Below are positions 1 through 9,195 of a stretch of 64,000 bases of DNA, one piece after another. Made by a program: the position numbers and the translations under genes. This DNA comes from Spirochaetia bacterium (GTDB taxonomy: Bacteria > Spirochaetota > Leptospiria > Turneriellales > JAOUOS01), in assembly GCA_029880265.1 (NCBI GenBank), contig JAOUOT010000001.1:83485-147484 (forward strand), in the 5' to 3' direction. Numbering within the stretch: the stretch's first letter is position 1; every line of letters starts with the position of its first letter. The notes under the pieces were generated by a model. That model was given only the letters and a program-made list of their open reading frames with translations, searched no databases and had not been told where the DNA came from.

Positions 1-257
1 CATGGCAAGCCTCGGTCGACCCCGATACGGGCGAGACCGTAGATACGTATTTATTATACTGGTATGATAAACCGCCTTCAACCTATTATTTATATGAAGA
101 TCTGTTTCAAGAAATTAATAACCAACTTTATTATTCAATTGCGGCAGATATAACAAACGGAAAGCTCACAAACGGCGCGCATTATTTTACGATTACCGCT
201 TACCATGATTATAGAGAATCAGATCACTCAAATATTATTGAATTTATAATACCTTAA
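1..257 (+). CDS. C-terminal end of a fibronectin type III-like protein (5' truncated)
   Basis: An open frame runs from the window edge (first full codon at base 3) to TAA at 255-257 and is missing from the ORF track because its start lies outside. The 84 visible residues read like one fibronectin type III repeat. They have a WQAS strand with an acidic DPDTGE turn, a TYLLYW strand, and a late AHYFTITAYHDYRESDHSN segment ending in hydrophobic EFIIP. FnIII domains are beta-sandwich modules common in exported or surface proteins. The rest of the protein cannot be seen, so localisation and function are unknown. The stop is followed after a few bases by the 3' end of a tRNA gene on the other strand. 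Confidence 0.65.
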   Translation, partial: WQASVDPDTGETVDTYLLYWYDKPPSTYYLYEDLFQEINNQLYYSIAADITNGKLTNGAHYFTITAYHDYRESDHSNIIEFIIP

Positions 258-263
258 AAAAAT

Positions 264-336
264 TGGCCAGAGAGAGAATCGAACTCCCGACACGGGGATT
301 TTCAGTCCCCTGCTCTACCGACTGAGCTATCTGGCC
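264..336 (-). tRNA. tRNA-Phe (GAA)
   Basis: The reverse complement begins GGCCAGATAGCTCAGTCGG and folds into a full cloverleaf. The 7-bp acceptor stem closes with TCTGGCC. The anticodon stem AGGGGA/TCCCC surrounds the loop CTGAAAA with anticodon GAA, and the T loop is TTCGATT. The discriminator base is A at 264. The next template bases do not encode CCA, so CCA must be added after transcription. It lies downstream of infC on the same strand. Confidence 0.95.
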
Positions 337-387
337 TATATAAATTGATCATTAATTTAAAAAAGAATATAGTGTAAATCAGAAAAA

Positions 388-975
388 TTATTCAGGTATA
401 GATTCAACCTGCTTGGGCTTATCTTGACTTTTCTTGCCTTTTGGTCTTAAAATCATAGACATAATTCGCCCTTCTAAAGATGGGGGCTTCTCAACCACGG
501 CATCTTCTTCAATATTTTTAGCAAAATTTTGAAGTTTCTCAAGACCAAGATCGGTATGGGCCATTTCTCTTCCCCGAAAACGCATCGACACTTTTACGTT
601 ATCTCCTTCTAGTAAGAAATTCTTTGCCATTAAACATTTTCTTTCAAAATCGCCCACGTCAATTTTGGGACCCATTTTAATTTCTTTAATTTGAATAACT
701 TTTTGCTTTTTCTTGCTTTCTTTATCTTTTTTTGCTTTTTCAAATTTATATTTACCGTAATCAATGATTTTTACAATGGGCCAGTCTTTTGATTTAGTGA
801 TTTCTACCAAATCTTCGCCGCTTTCTCTAGACATCTTTAGCGCTTCTTCTATAGAGATTAATTTAGCGCCGTCGTCTGTAATTAGACGAACCTTTTCTTC
901 TGTAATTTCATTATTAATTCGGGTGTCTCTAAAAACTCTGCCGTGTTTGCCAAATCGTTTTTTTATTTTACGCAT
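388..975 (-). CDS. infC: Translation initiation factor IF-3
   Basis: This 195-residue protein has the usual IF-3 length and two-domain layout. The N-terminal domain (about residues 15-85) contains RINNEIT and VRLITDDG. A lysine-rich linker (KKDKESKKKQK) leads to the C-terminal domain with KEIKMGPKID and VSMRFRGREMAHTDLG, which binds the 30S subunit. IF-3 discriminates the start codon and prevents early subunit joining. The frame opens only a few codons upstream before a stop, so the ATG at 975 is used here, although many bacteria start infC at a rare codon. The rpmI-rplT genes that commonly follow infC are absent; tRNA-Phe comes next instead. metK lies 110 bp upstream on the same strand. Confidence 0.95.
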   Translation of the reverse strand: MRKIKKRFGKHGRVFRDTRINNEITEEKVRLITDDGAKLISIEEALKMSRESGEDLVEITKSKDWPIVKIIDYGKYKFEKAKKDKESKKKQKVIQIKEIKMGPKIDVGDFERKCLMAKNFLLEGDNVKVSMRFRGREMAHTDLGLEKLQNFAKNIEEDAVVEKPPSLEGRIMSMILRPKGKKSQDKPKQVESIPE

Positions 976-1085
976 ACTTACTATACAATCTGATCGACGC
1001 TTTTAATAATGAATTGATCTTTTTTACTAGAAATGAATCTAACAGATTTGAGTTTATTTATCATTGATTTAAACTAATGATATTC

Positions 1086-2240
1086 TTATAGAAAGACATT
1101 TTTTTTATCGGTGTTTTCCCAGGTAAAGGAATCGCCTTCTCTGCCGAAATGCCCATAAGAGGCGGTTGGCAGGTATTTTATCTTTCTTAAGTTAAGAGTT
1201 TCGCGAATACCTTTTGGGGTAAGATCAAAGTTTTCTAATACTAATTTTTCAATTTTTTCATCGTCGAACTTTCCTGTACCGAATGTGTTTACCAACACTG
1301 AAACAGGTTTGGCCACCCCAATTGCGTATGCGGCCTGTATTTCGCACTTTTCGGCAATACCCGAAGCCACGATGTTTTTAGCCACATATCTTAGCATATA
1401 AGCCGCGCTTCTGTCTACTTTTGAGGGGTCTTTGCCGCTAAACGCGCCGCCGCCGTGTCTGGCGTAGCCGCCGTAAGTATCAACAATAATTTTTCTGCCC
1501 GTCAGCCCGCAATCTCCGTGGGGACCTCCGACGACAAATCTGCCTGTCGGGTTTATAAGATATTTAGTATTATTTAAAAATTCATGCGGTATTACCTTTT
1601 TAACGGCCATTTCAATGACCGCTTCTGAAATTTGCTCTCTTGTCGCGCTTTCAGAATGCTGAGTGCTTACCACTACAGTTTCAATACTTACCGGTTTATC
1701 GTCTACATATTTTACGGTAACCTGAGATTTTGAATCGGGACCCAGAAAATCTACAGTTTTATTGTGGCGAACTTTTGCGAGTTCCTGAAGAATACGATGA
1801 GAATAATAAATTGGCATCGGCATTAACGCGTCTGTTTCATTATTAGCGTATCCGAACATTAGGCCCTGATCGCCCGCGCCTTCTTCTTTATAAAGACCTT
1901 CGCCTATAACGCCCTGCGCTATATCGGGAGACTGAGTATGGGCTCTTACGTCAACATTTGCATTTTCGGAGTCAAAACCGAGTTCTTCAGAAGTATATCC
2001 TATATTTTTAACAACATTTCTGGCCAACTTTTCAATTTCTGTTTTAGAAATTTCTCCTTTAGACGATATTTCGCCGGCCACTACCAAGTGCCCTGTCGTT
2101 ATCAACGATTCACAGGCAACGCGCGAACTTTCGTCAAGAGCAAGATAAGCGTCTAAAACGGCGTCTGAAATTTGGTCGCATATTTTATCGGGATGACCTT
2201 CTGATACAGATTCAGAAGTAAAAAGATAGTTTTTATTCAT
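1086..2240 (-). CDS. metK: S-adenosylmethionine synthetase
   Basis: MetK makes S-adenosylmethionine from methionine and ATP in the cytoplasm. The 384-residue protein matches the family length. It shows the N-terminal [15 protein letters not shown] motif (ATP and metal binding), the central [12 protein letters not shown] motif, and the glycine-rich phosphate loop [16 protein letters not shown]. Further conserved blocks include [18 protein letters not shown]. The ATG at 2240 begins directly with the family-typical [19 protein letters not shown]. No strong ribosome binding site precedes it, and no SAM riboswitch fold was recognised in the 146-bp divergent gap. That gap must hold promoters for metK and the channel gene on the other strand. 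Confidence 0.97.
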   Translation of the reverse strand: MNKNYLFTSESVSEGHPDKICDQISDAVLDAYLALDESSRVACESLITTGHLVVAGEISSKGEISKTEIEKLARNVVKNIGYTSEELGFDSENANVDVRAHTQSPDIAQGVIGEGLYKEEGAGDQGLMFGYANNETDALMPMPIYYSHRILQELAKVRHNKTVDFLGPDSKSQVTVKYVDDKPVSIETVVVSTQHSESATREQISEAVIEMAVKKVIPHEFLNNTKYLINPTGRFVVGGPHGDCGLTGRKIIVDTYGGYARHGGGAFSGKDPSKVDRSAAYMLRYVAKNIVASGIAEKCEIQAAYAIGVAKPVSVLVNTFGTGKFDDEKIEKLVLENFDLTPKGIRETLNLRKIKYLPTASYGHFGREGDSFTWENTDKKNVFL

Positions 2241-2386
2241 ATAAGAAGGTCAAATATATCAAGCGTTACAAAACGAAAACTCTTTTTTCTTTTTACTAAA
2301 AACCGCAAATAGACGAAAATATATTAGAAAGAAAAAAAATTATTAATTGGATATGCGATATATTTTCTTAATCTAGATGCATTTTT

Positions 2387-3706
2387 ATGATAGACCAACA
2401 TAATAAATTAAAACAAATTTGGAATATTATTATTTTCTTACTGGTGATGATAGAGGCTCTAGAGGTGCCGTCTAGGTTTGTTTTGAAATATGAATTAAGC
2501 GGATTTCTTTTGCTTATTGATTTTATAACGCCATTATTCTTGATTGCCGATATAATTTTAACGATACATACAAAAACGGTTATAAGCGGACGTCTTTCTG
2601 AAAATAAAAAAATTGTATTTCAAAATTATTTGCGAGGATGGTTTGTTTTTGACCTGCTTTCATCTCTGCCTTATAATTATTTTACGGGAGATTATCCAAT
2701 TTTTGGAGTCGATAAAAATGGAAACTTTGCTTTATTCATGGAAATAATGCTTTTTTTAAGACTACTTAGACTTATTCATATTCTTGATTCAAAAAATATA
2801 ACTCATCGCTGGAAAATATTAAAAATGATAAATCCAAGCGTATTAAGACTTGGTTTTTTTATTTTTTGGATCATGATTGTCGCTCACTGGATGGCATGCG
2901 GATGGCTTTATCTGGATGGTATTGAAAGAATTGGCTCAAGAGCAAACCAATACATAGTGTCTTTATATTGGACAATCACAACGCTTACAACCGTTGGCTA
3001 TGGGGATATTACGCCTAAAACCATCCCCCAAACAATATACACTATGATAACAATGATTCTTGGCGTTGGAATATACGGTTATGTTATTGGTAACGTGTCT
3101 TCTTTACTGGCGAATATTGATATATCAAAATCAAATTATCAAGAGAAAATGGAAAAAATAAACGCCTTTCTAAAATACCGCGAAGTGCCTGAAAATATAA
3201 AAGAAAGAGTTATTCATTATTATGAATATTTATGGGATAGCCGCCTAGGTTCAGACGAAACACAAATGATTTCTGACTTACCGCCTTCAATAAAAATAGA
3301 TATTTCAATGCACTTAAATAAAAATATTATTGAAAAAATACCCATGTTTAAGGGCGCTTCGCAAGAAATGATTAAAGCTCTGGTTCTAGAGCTTAAACCT
3401 GTTGTTTTTACTCCTGGAGATCTCGTAGTTGAGAAAGGCGAAATTGGCGAAGTTATGTACTTTATAAGCAAGGGAGATCTTGAAGTATTGGCTGAGCCGA
3501 ATAATAAAGTTGTAGCTTCGCTTTCTGAGGGCAACTTTTTTGGAGAAATCGCTCTTTTAGAAAGTTCGCCCCGAACAGCTACAATTCGAGCGGCAGATTA
3601 CTGCGATTTATATATGCTTCATAAAAACGCTTTTGAAAAAGTTTTAAAAGACTATCCTGATTTTGCCTCACAGATAAGAAAACAAGCAGCGAAAAGAAGA
3701 AAATAA
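2387..3706 (+). CDS. Cyclic-nucleotide-gated, voltage-sensor-type potassium channel
   Basis: This 439-residue protein has six predicted membrane segments in the first 240 residues. An S4-like helix reads LRLLRLIHIL. A pore loop carries the potassium selectivity filter TVGYGD at residues 202-207. A helical C-linker follows, then a cyclic-nucleotide-binding domain at about 315-425. That domain has the phosphate-binding cassette FGEIALLESSPRTATIRA, including the arginine that contacts cyclic phosphate. The layout matches bacterial six-helix CNG/HCN-like channels and predicts K+ flux across the inner membrane gated by cAMP or cGMP. S4 has few positive charges, so voltage sensing may be weak. The gene converges on the PII-like gene with 5 bp between stops. 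A class III cyclase is encoded 40 kb away. Confidence 0.9.
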   Translation: MIDQHNKLKQIWNIIIFLLVMIEALEVPSRFVLKYELSGFLLLIDFITPLFLIADIILTIHTKTVISGRLSENKKIVFQNYLRGWFVFDLLSSLPYNYFTGDYPIFGVDKNGNFALFMEIMLFLRLLRLIHILDSKNITHRWKILKMINPSVLRLGFFIFWIMIVAHWMACGWLYLDGIERIGSRANQYIVSLYWTITTLTTVGYGDITPKTIPQTIYTMITMILGVGIYGYVIGNVSSLLANIDISKSNYQEKMEKINAFLKYREVPENIKERVIHYYEYLWDSRLGSDETQMISDLPPSIKIDISMHLNKNIIEKIPMFKGASQEMIKALVLELKPVVFTPGDLVVEKGEIGEVMYFISKGDLEVLAEPNNKVVASLSEGNFFGEIALLESSPRTATIRAADYCDLYMLHKNAFEKVLKDYPDFASQIRKQAAKRRK

Positions 3707-3711
3707 AAACC

Positions 3712-4845
3712 TTATCCAAAATAAGTTACCGCTCGCGGAACAGGTATTTCTAGTACGAAGCTATTCTTTGATTCATGCACGGTCAAAATTTTATCAAAAG
3801 CCATAAATAAATCGTCAACGACTTCAGGCGTGACATGAAAATCAATCACCTCTCTCTCGTCATTTATCATGCGGCCGGTTATACTTTTCAGTTTTTCTCC
3901 GCCAATTAAATTTCCATAAACGCGCGTGGCCCCGTGAGCTCCGGTATGCATAGCGGTATTGATGAATTCATCGCCTAAACCGCGTCGCGTTATAAGTTTT
4001 AAGTTAATTAAATCAGATTTTTGTTTTCTTTTAAATTGCCTCACAGAAGCAAGTCCTATATCGGCCATGCGCCAGCTTTTACTTTCTTTTAGCTCGTCAA
4101 TAGCCTTGACAATCTGCTCTGTGGTAGCTTCTGTATGAGAAGAACTGACTGTAGTATGCAAATTTATAAACCCCGTGGGAACTTTAGTTGTATAGATAAA
4201 ACCCATGCCAGGAGCAAAAAGACGGCCCGCTTCAACCATTACATTGAAAATTCTATCGCACTCCATTTCGTCTACAACCACATCAATTATTTCTTTTTCA
4301 GGATTAACGGCAATCTTTAAGAGTCCCATTCGATCTCGAACGCCTTTACCTTCGCCAAAATGGATTATAGGCGCGGCCGCCCCTTCGCGCACTGCGGCTG
4401 CCGCAATTTCATCGGCTTTACCGCGCTGACAAACGCATGTTATCAAACTCAGATTTACCTGAGGCTTTACTTGAGCGCTTTTTTCTACAACTTCAAATTC
4501 TTTATGATTTGTAGATAAGTATTCTGTTGTCCATGCCTTAGAAAGAGGTATGCTTTTTACCGCGCCAATTGCTCTTTTATTAATTTCAGTTACGAGAATT
4601 GATTTCTGAAGAACATTCTCAGCCGTCTCTTTTGTTGTGAGAATTAACATACTTTCCATTTCCGGAGAAATTGAAAGCGGCTTAAACCATCCCTTTTTTC
4701 CCTGGCGCATACTGCCGCGAGCTTTAACAATGATACCAAACAAACCGCCGGCGGCCTGCACTTGACTGATTACTTTTTCGGCAAAACCTTTTCGAACAAT
4801 AATTGAAATCAAAGCCAATTTCTGATGTTTATTTAATACCGACAT
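3712..4845 (-). CDS. Triple PII-like (GlnB-fold) signalling protein paired with DUF1538
   Basis: The 377-residue protein appears to hold three tandem GlnB/PII-like units, at about residues 8-110, 133-235 and 270-372. Each starts with a beta strand and a helix that includes a G-A/D-E motif (KGFAEKVISQVQAAG, RGKADEIAAAAVREGA, RGLGDEFINTAMHTGAHG). Each later has an EKEIIDVVV-type strand. PII proteins are normally about 110-residue subunits that trimerise and sense ATP/ADP and metabolites. A fused trimer would be a single-chain sensor. No transmembrane segment or signal peptide is visible. It starts 5 bp after the DUF1538 gene on the same strand, so the two are almost certainly co-translated and the PII protein probably regulates that transporter. 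Ligands are unknown. Confidence 0.75.
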   Translation of the reverse strand: MSVLNKHQKLALISIIVRKGFAEKVISQVQAAGGLFGIIVKARGSMRQGKKGWFKPLSISPEMESMLILTTKETAENVLQKSILVTEINKRAIGAVKSIPLSKAWTTEYLSTNHKEFEVVEKSAQVKPQVNLSLITCVCQRGKADEIAAAAVREGAAAPIIHFGEGKGVRDRMGLLKIAVNPEKEIIDVVVDEMECDRIFNVMVEAGRLFAPGMGFIYTTKVPTGFINLHTTVSSSHTEATTEQIVKAIDELKESKSWRMADIGLASVRQFKRKQKSDLINLKLITRRGLGDEFINTAMHTGAHGATRVYGNLIGGEKLKSITGRMINDEREVIDFHVTPEVVDDLFMAFDKILTVHESKNSFVLEIPVPRAVTYFG

Positions 4846-4850
4846 TGAAC

Positions 4851-6743
4851 TTAAGCCTCTACTTCTTCTTCAGTTTCTGACGATTCGCTCTGTTGTACTA
4901 GTTTGCCGACGATTAGAACCGTTAAAATCGGAAATACCGAAGCCATTGCAAGAACTCCAAAACCTTCGAGAGCGCCTATTGATTGACCTATTCCTAACCC
5001 CATGGCCAGCACCAAAGGAACCGTGATAGGTCCCGTTGTTACGCCGGCGCTATCCCAGGCAAAATTAACAAAGTCTTCTGACGATATAAAAGTTAAAACA
5101 AGCAGTATCATATATGGGGGCAACAGCATCCAGCTTAGGGGCAGATCAAAAACCAGCTTGGCGACGCCCGCGGCGATACCAATGCCAACGCCTGCGGCGA
5201 CAGATTGCATTAACAATGATTTTCTAAACGAACCGATAGTTATCTTTTCTACTGTCGCCCCTAAAGCATTTAAGGCGGGCTCGGCCAGTGTTGCGCTATA
5301 GCCCAAGGCAAAGCCGAATAAAATAACCGCAATTTGCCCAATAAATTTATTTTCAAACAAGGGGCCATGCATGCCAAGAGCACCATACGGTTTGATTGCG
5401 GTAAAACTTGAAGAAATATTCTGACCTACCTGACTACCCAGAGGCTCAAGGGCCAGAAATATTCCAAGCATAAAAAGCGACATACCAATAAGAGCGAAAA
5501 ATATTCCAATGGCTATTTCATCGCTGCCTTTAATCTTTTCTCTTAATATTCCTCTTAATACGAGAAATAACAGCAGACAAAGCGGCAATATCGCCCGAGC
5601 GGCGCCTATTAAAGAATCTTTAAGCTTCTCAAAAAAATCAAGAGCGTCATCCCAGAAACGCAAATCGGACATTTTTGCTCTAAAACCATATCGTTTCTTA
5701 ACAATGATCGAGGCGTTATCAATGATAATTTTGCCCTCGTCAAGTTTCATATCGCCTTTAAAAGACAACTCAGATCCTGCAGGCACCTTGCCGCTTTTTC
5801 TAAATTTTTCAAAGTCTTCAAAGCTATAACCCGTTTCTGCGAGTTCTTTTGGCTTGTTTTTTTCTTCGCTTAAAGCGACATGAGCGCTTGCTGCTTGCTT
5901 GTCAAATTTCAATTTCGAGTTTGGCCTTCCGTAATAATCATCAAGGCCCAAATGACCAAAGGCCAATGAAAAAACCGCTATAATAGGAAAAAGCGACGCC
6001 AATGTTACGATTCCAAATCCGGTTCCCCCTGAGCTGCCTGAAACAATTCGCGAAACTCCAATGCCGAGCGCCAGTACCAGGGGAACGGTTACCGGCCCGG
6101 TGGTTACCGCCCCGCAATCCCATGCAAGACCAATTACCGGGTTAAGCGCCTCATTAAAATTCGCAAAGACGGTAAAAAATGTTAACAATATGACAAGGGG
6201 GTAGATAAGTACTTTCAAGCTCCATGAATACAGAAATCGCAAAACGCCAAAAATTACCGCTATGCCAACGCCAACGCCTACGGCAATCACCAGTTGACCG
6301 GCAAACTCATTTAATAGAGAATAAAGAAGAGGAGCGCTATCGGGTTCTATATATCTTCCGGCTAGCTGCAAAGTGGCAATAGCCGGTTCTGCAAACGTGG
6401 CCCCAAGACCCAACATAAAAGCAAAACTTAAAATAATAATTAATCCGGCTTTTTGTGGCAAAGTAGCGCCGATAGTTTCGCCAAAGGGCATTAATCCCAG
6501 AGTGAGCCCTTCCATAAAAAGCATTAAGCCGAATAAAACGATAGCAATACCTACGGCAATCATAATAGAATCTACTATTGGCAGCCTTAAAATTATCAAC
6601 TGGAACAGAATAAGATATGTAATTATCAGCCAAACATTTTTTATCTGTTCATAAATACGATCGCCAAGATATGGTTTGAGAATGGTCAAGCGCTCTTTCC
6701 ATGTCATTTTTATTTTTGGCAATGTATTTTTAATCGCTTCCAT
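4851..6743 (-). CDS. Duplicated DUF1538 membrane protein, probable cation antiporter
   Basis: The 630-residue polytopic membrane protein consists of two homologous halves joined by a soluble, lysine/glutamate-rich linker (about 290-360). Each half repeats the DUF1538 signature. GETIGATLPQKAGL, FAEPAIATLQLAG and CGAVTTGPVTVPLVLALGIG in the first half match YSATLAEPALNALG and SAGVTTGPITVPLVLAMGLG in the second. From memory, a two-gene DUF1538 pair (UmpA/UmpB) from a Halomonas species was described as a Na+(Li+,K+)/H+ antiporter; here both parts would be in one chain. The N-terminus includes a cytoplasmic stretch before the first helix. The gene is first in a two-gene operon with the triple PII-like protein, next to a K+ channel, which suggests a regulated cation homeostasis module. 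Confidence 0.8.
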   Translation of the reverse strand: MEAIKNTLPKIKMTWKERLTILKPYLGDRIYEQIKNVWLIITYLILFQLIILRLPIVDSIMIAVGIAIVLFGLMLFMEGLTLGLMPFGETIGATLPQKAGLIIILSFAFMLGLGATFAEPAIATLQLAGRYIEPDSAPLLYSLLNEFAGQLVIAVGVGVGIAVIFGVLRFLYSWSLKVLIYPLVILLTFFTVFANFNEALNPVIGLAWDCGAVTTGPVTVPLVLALGIGVSRIVSGSSGGTGFGIVTLASLFPIIAVFSLAFGHLGLDDYYGRPNSKLKFDKQAASAHVALSEEKNKPKELAETGYSFEDFEKFRKSGKVPAGSELSFKGDMKLDEGKIIIDNASIIVKKRYGFRAKMSDLRFWDDALDFFEKLKDSLIGAARAILPLCLLLFLVLRGILREKIKGSDEIAIGIFFALIGMSLFMLGIFLALEPLGSQVGQNISSSFTAIKPYGALGMHGPLFENKFIGQIAVILFGFALGYSATLAEPALNALGATVEKITIGSFRKSLLMQSVAAGVGIGIAAGVAKLVFDLPLSWMLLPPYMILLVLTFISSEDFVNFAWDSAGVTTGPITVPLVLAMGLGIGQSIGALEGFGVLAMASVFPILTVLIVGKLVQQSESSETEEEVEA

Positions 6744-6949
6744 ATAATCTTGAAAAATTATGTATTACTTGTTCTTATTTTCAGTACTTATTTTCTAGTT
6801 ATATGTAATCTTATAGAACTTCGGGTGTAAAGAATTTTTTTTCGATAAGTAAAAATGGTATGGCTGCTATTTTCAATAAGATTGCGATTTTTGGAACTTT
6901 CTCAGAAGTTTAGGCTTTACAAATTGATTGAATAAATAAAGAAATACCC

Positions 6950-8335
6950 ATGAAAAAAATCGCCATTTTAGGAGCGGGTATAACCGGTCTTAGTACCGCT
7001 TATTTTTTAAAAAAAAGAGAAGACGCTCCCGATATTGAAATTTTTGAATCGGGCCAAATTGGCGGTCAGGTGCAGACAGAAATTTATGAAGACTGCATTA
7101 TTGAAAAAGGCCCTGAAACATTTCAAATGAGAACCCCCCTGCTAAAAGTATTGTGCGAAGAACTAAATATCAGCGATAAACTAAAACAGGCCCAAAAAGA
7201 GGCAGCTAAAAGATATATTATAAAAGAAGGTCAATTGGTAAAGCTTCCCGCAGGGCCGCTCTCTTTTCTTACGACTTCAGCCATGTCGTTTTTTCAAAAA
7301 ATTAAATTAATATTGGCCCTAAAAAAGAAATTTTCTCTTTGGCCGGGGATGTCTTTTTTTGACGGCACAAGAAATATTTTCGGACAAGAATTTGCCGAAT
7401 ATTTGTCGTCTTCGGTGGCCCGCGGCGTATATGGCACAGAAGCCGAAGATTTAGAATTTTCGTCGGCTTTTCCCGATGTTTATGAAGCCATTCAACATAC
7501 GCCGTCTTTAATAAAGGCTGTTAAGAAAATTATAGCCGAAAAAAAACAGTACTGGCAAAATGAACTTGGCGAAAACGCATTTGAAGGTTTTGAAAAGGGA
7601 ATGTATTCTTTTGAAGGCGGTCTGATAACCTTTGTTGAAGCCTTAAGAAACTCTATAAAAGAAAAAGGAGTAAAAATTGAAAATACAAAAATACAACGCG
7701 TGATAAACAAGCGAAATGAATATTATGTACATACAAAACAAAATAAATACGGTCCGTTTGATAAAGTAATCTCTACAGTATCGCCCGGCGAGTTATCGCA
7801 AATTATAAAAGAGATGAACAAGCCCGCCTCGGTAAGACTCAATGAAATGAAGTATTCGCCGATGACCGTGGTTGTTCAGGCATGGGATAAAAATAATTTC
7901 AGCTACCCTGGCTTTGGGTTTTTAGCTCCGCGCAAAGAAAAAATGCCCATGTTAGGAACTCTTTTCTCAAGCAATATATTTTCACACAAGGCTCCAAAGC
8001 ATTTATTCTTAACCAAAACGATGATTAGCGGAGACTCTGATTTGTTTAACGATGAAGAGGTGTCAACCATGCAATATGAGGGATTAAAAAAAATATTTAA
8101 AATAAAAAAACCTCCTTTATGGTATAAAATCTATCGTTACAAACAGGGTATGCCGAAGTATTTTTTAGGGTATCACGAATGGAAAGAAGACGTACTTTCT
8201 TTATTGTCTCCTTTTCCAGAGTTTCAACTTTCAGGATGGCATTTTTCGGGCATGGGACTTTCTGACGCGCTTGCAAACTCATACAAGATTGCCAAAAATT
8301 TCGATCAGAATAATACAAAAAATTCGGAAGAATAA
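6950..8335 (+). CDS. hemY: Protoporphyrinogen/coproporphyrinogen oxidase (HemY-type flavoprotein)
   Basis: The 461-residue protein opens with the dinucleotide-binding motif ILGAGITGLSTAYFL for FAD. The family-typical ESGQIGGQVQTE and IEKGPETFQMR segments follow. Later it has ARGVYGTEAEDL in the substrate domain, and near the C-terminus the second FAD contact SGWHFSGMGLSDALANS. HemY-type enzymes oxidise the porphyrinogen late in haem synthesis, using oxygen. Whether the substrate is proto- or coproporphyrinogen cannot be told by eye. The gene opens a tight run with lipA and an unknown protein, and the HemW homologue lies 2.4 kb downstream, so haem and lipoate functions are grouped. Divergent promoters share the 206-bp gap with the DUF1538 gene. 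Confidence 0.85.
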   Translation: MKKIAILGAGITGLSTAYFLKKREDAPDIEIFESGQIGGQVQTEIYEDCIIEKGPETFQMRTPLLKVLCEELNISDKLKQAQKEAAKRYIIKEGQLVKLPAGPLSFLTTSAMSFFQKIKLILALKKKFSLWPGMSFFDGTRNIFGQEFAEYLSSSVARGVYGTEAEDLEFSSAFPDVYEAIQHTPSLIKAVKKIIAEKKQYWQNELGENAFEGFEKGMYSFEGGLITFVEALRNSIKEKGVKIENTKIQRVINKRNEYYVHTKQNKYGPFDKVISTVSPGELSQIIKEMNKPASVRLNEMKYSPMTVVVQAWDKNNFSYPGFGFLAPRKEKMPMLGTLFSSNIFSHKAPKHLFLTKTMISGDSDLFNDEEVSTMQYEGLKKIFKIKKPPLWYKIYRYKQGMPKYFLGYHEWKEDVLSLLSPFPEFQLSGWHFSGMGLSDALANSYKIAKNFDQNNTKNSEE

Positions 8336-8337
8336 TA

Positions 8338-9195
8338 TTGAACGCCTTAAAAGCAAAAAAAAATATCGTCTGGAACTTTGCAGATACGGCCCCTCTGCTT
8401 TCGTTTGAAGAAGTTCATACCGTTTGCCAACAATCAAAATGCCCTAACCGAAGCGAATGCTCAAGTCAAAAATCGGCTACGTTCTTAATAGCGGGAGACT
8501 TGTGCACGCGAAATTGCGCTTTTTGCCATGTTCACGCGGGAAAACCTCTTTCTATAGAAGCGTTAAAAGAAAAAGAAACAAGCGCTATTTTATCGGCTGT
8601 TTCAAAATTAAATATGAAGTATGTCGTTTTAACCTCGGTCACAAGAGACGACAGCGAAAAAGAATTGGCAAACTATTTTGCGTTTCTCGTTAAGAAATTA
8701 AATCAGGCCGGATGTCTTGTCGAGGTATTAATACCTGATTTTCACGCAAAAGAAGAGTTTTTAAAAATAATTACAGAGGCGTCTCCCGCGGTTATAGCGC
8801 ATAATATTGAGACCGTATCAAGACTTTCAAAAAAGATGCGCCCCCAGGCCGACTATCAGACGTCGCTTTTAACTCTTAAAAAAATAAAAGAGATAAGCGG
8901 CCATATAATTACCAAAAGCTCTTTCATGACCGGCCTCGGAGAAAACAACGAAGACATAAATCAATTATTGATTGACCTTAAAGAAGCCAACGTAGACATA
9001 CTCATGATAGGTCAATATCTAAGACCCTCTGAAAAGCAGGCAATTGTGAAAAAAAATTACACAGAACAAGAATTCAATATATTAAGAGAGAAGGCAAATA
9101 AAATGGGCTTTTTGCATACCGAAGCGGGAACATTTGTTCGAAGCAGCTATAAAGCGCGCGAAGTCTTTTTAAAATTAACCAAAAAACAACGATGA
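8338..9195 (+). CDS. lipA: Lipoyl synthase
   Basis: LipA is a radical SAM enzyme that inserts two sulfurs into octanoyl groups on lipoyl domains. The 285-residue protein shows the auxiliary cluster cysteines C-X4-C-X5-C (CQQSKCPNRSEC) and the radical SAM motif CTRNCAFC. It ends with the conserved VRSSYKA motif, whose serine ligates the auxiliary cluster. The start is TTG at 8338, two bases after the hemY stop, and no in-frame ATG exists before the first cysteines. The region before the first cluster is shorter than in many LipA proteins. The stop overlaps the next start as ATGA. LipB was not seen in the window. Confidence 0.9.
   Translation: MNALKAKKNIVWNFADTAPLLSFEEVHTVCQQSKCPNRSECSSQKSATFLIAGDLCTRNCAFCHVHAGKPLSIEALKEKETSAILSAVSKLNMKYVVLTSVTRDDSEKELANYFAFLVKKLNQAGCLVEVLIPDFHAKEEFLKIITEASPAVIAHNIETVSRLSKKMRPQADYQTSLLTLKKIKEISGHIITKSSFMTGLGENNEDINQLLIDLKEANVDILMIGQYLRPSEKQAIVKKNYTEQEFNILREKANKMGFLHTEAGTFVRSSYKAREVFLKLTKKQR

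Noticed and set aside
2241-2386. Possible SAM riboswitch upstream of metK
   Set aside because: No recognisable SAM-I, SAM-II or related fold could be drawn; the region is short and AT-rich.
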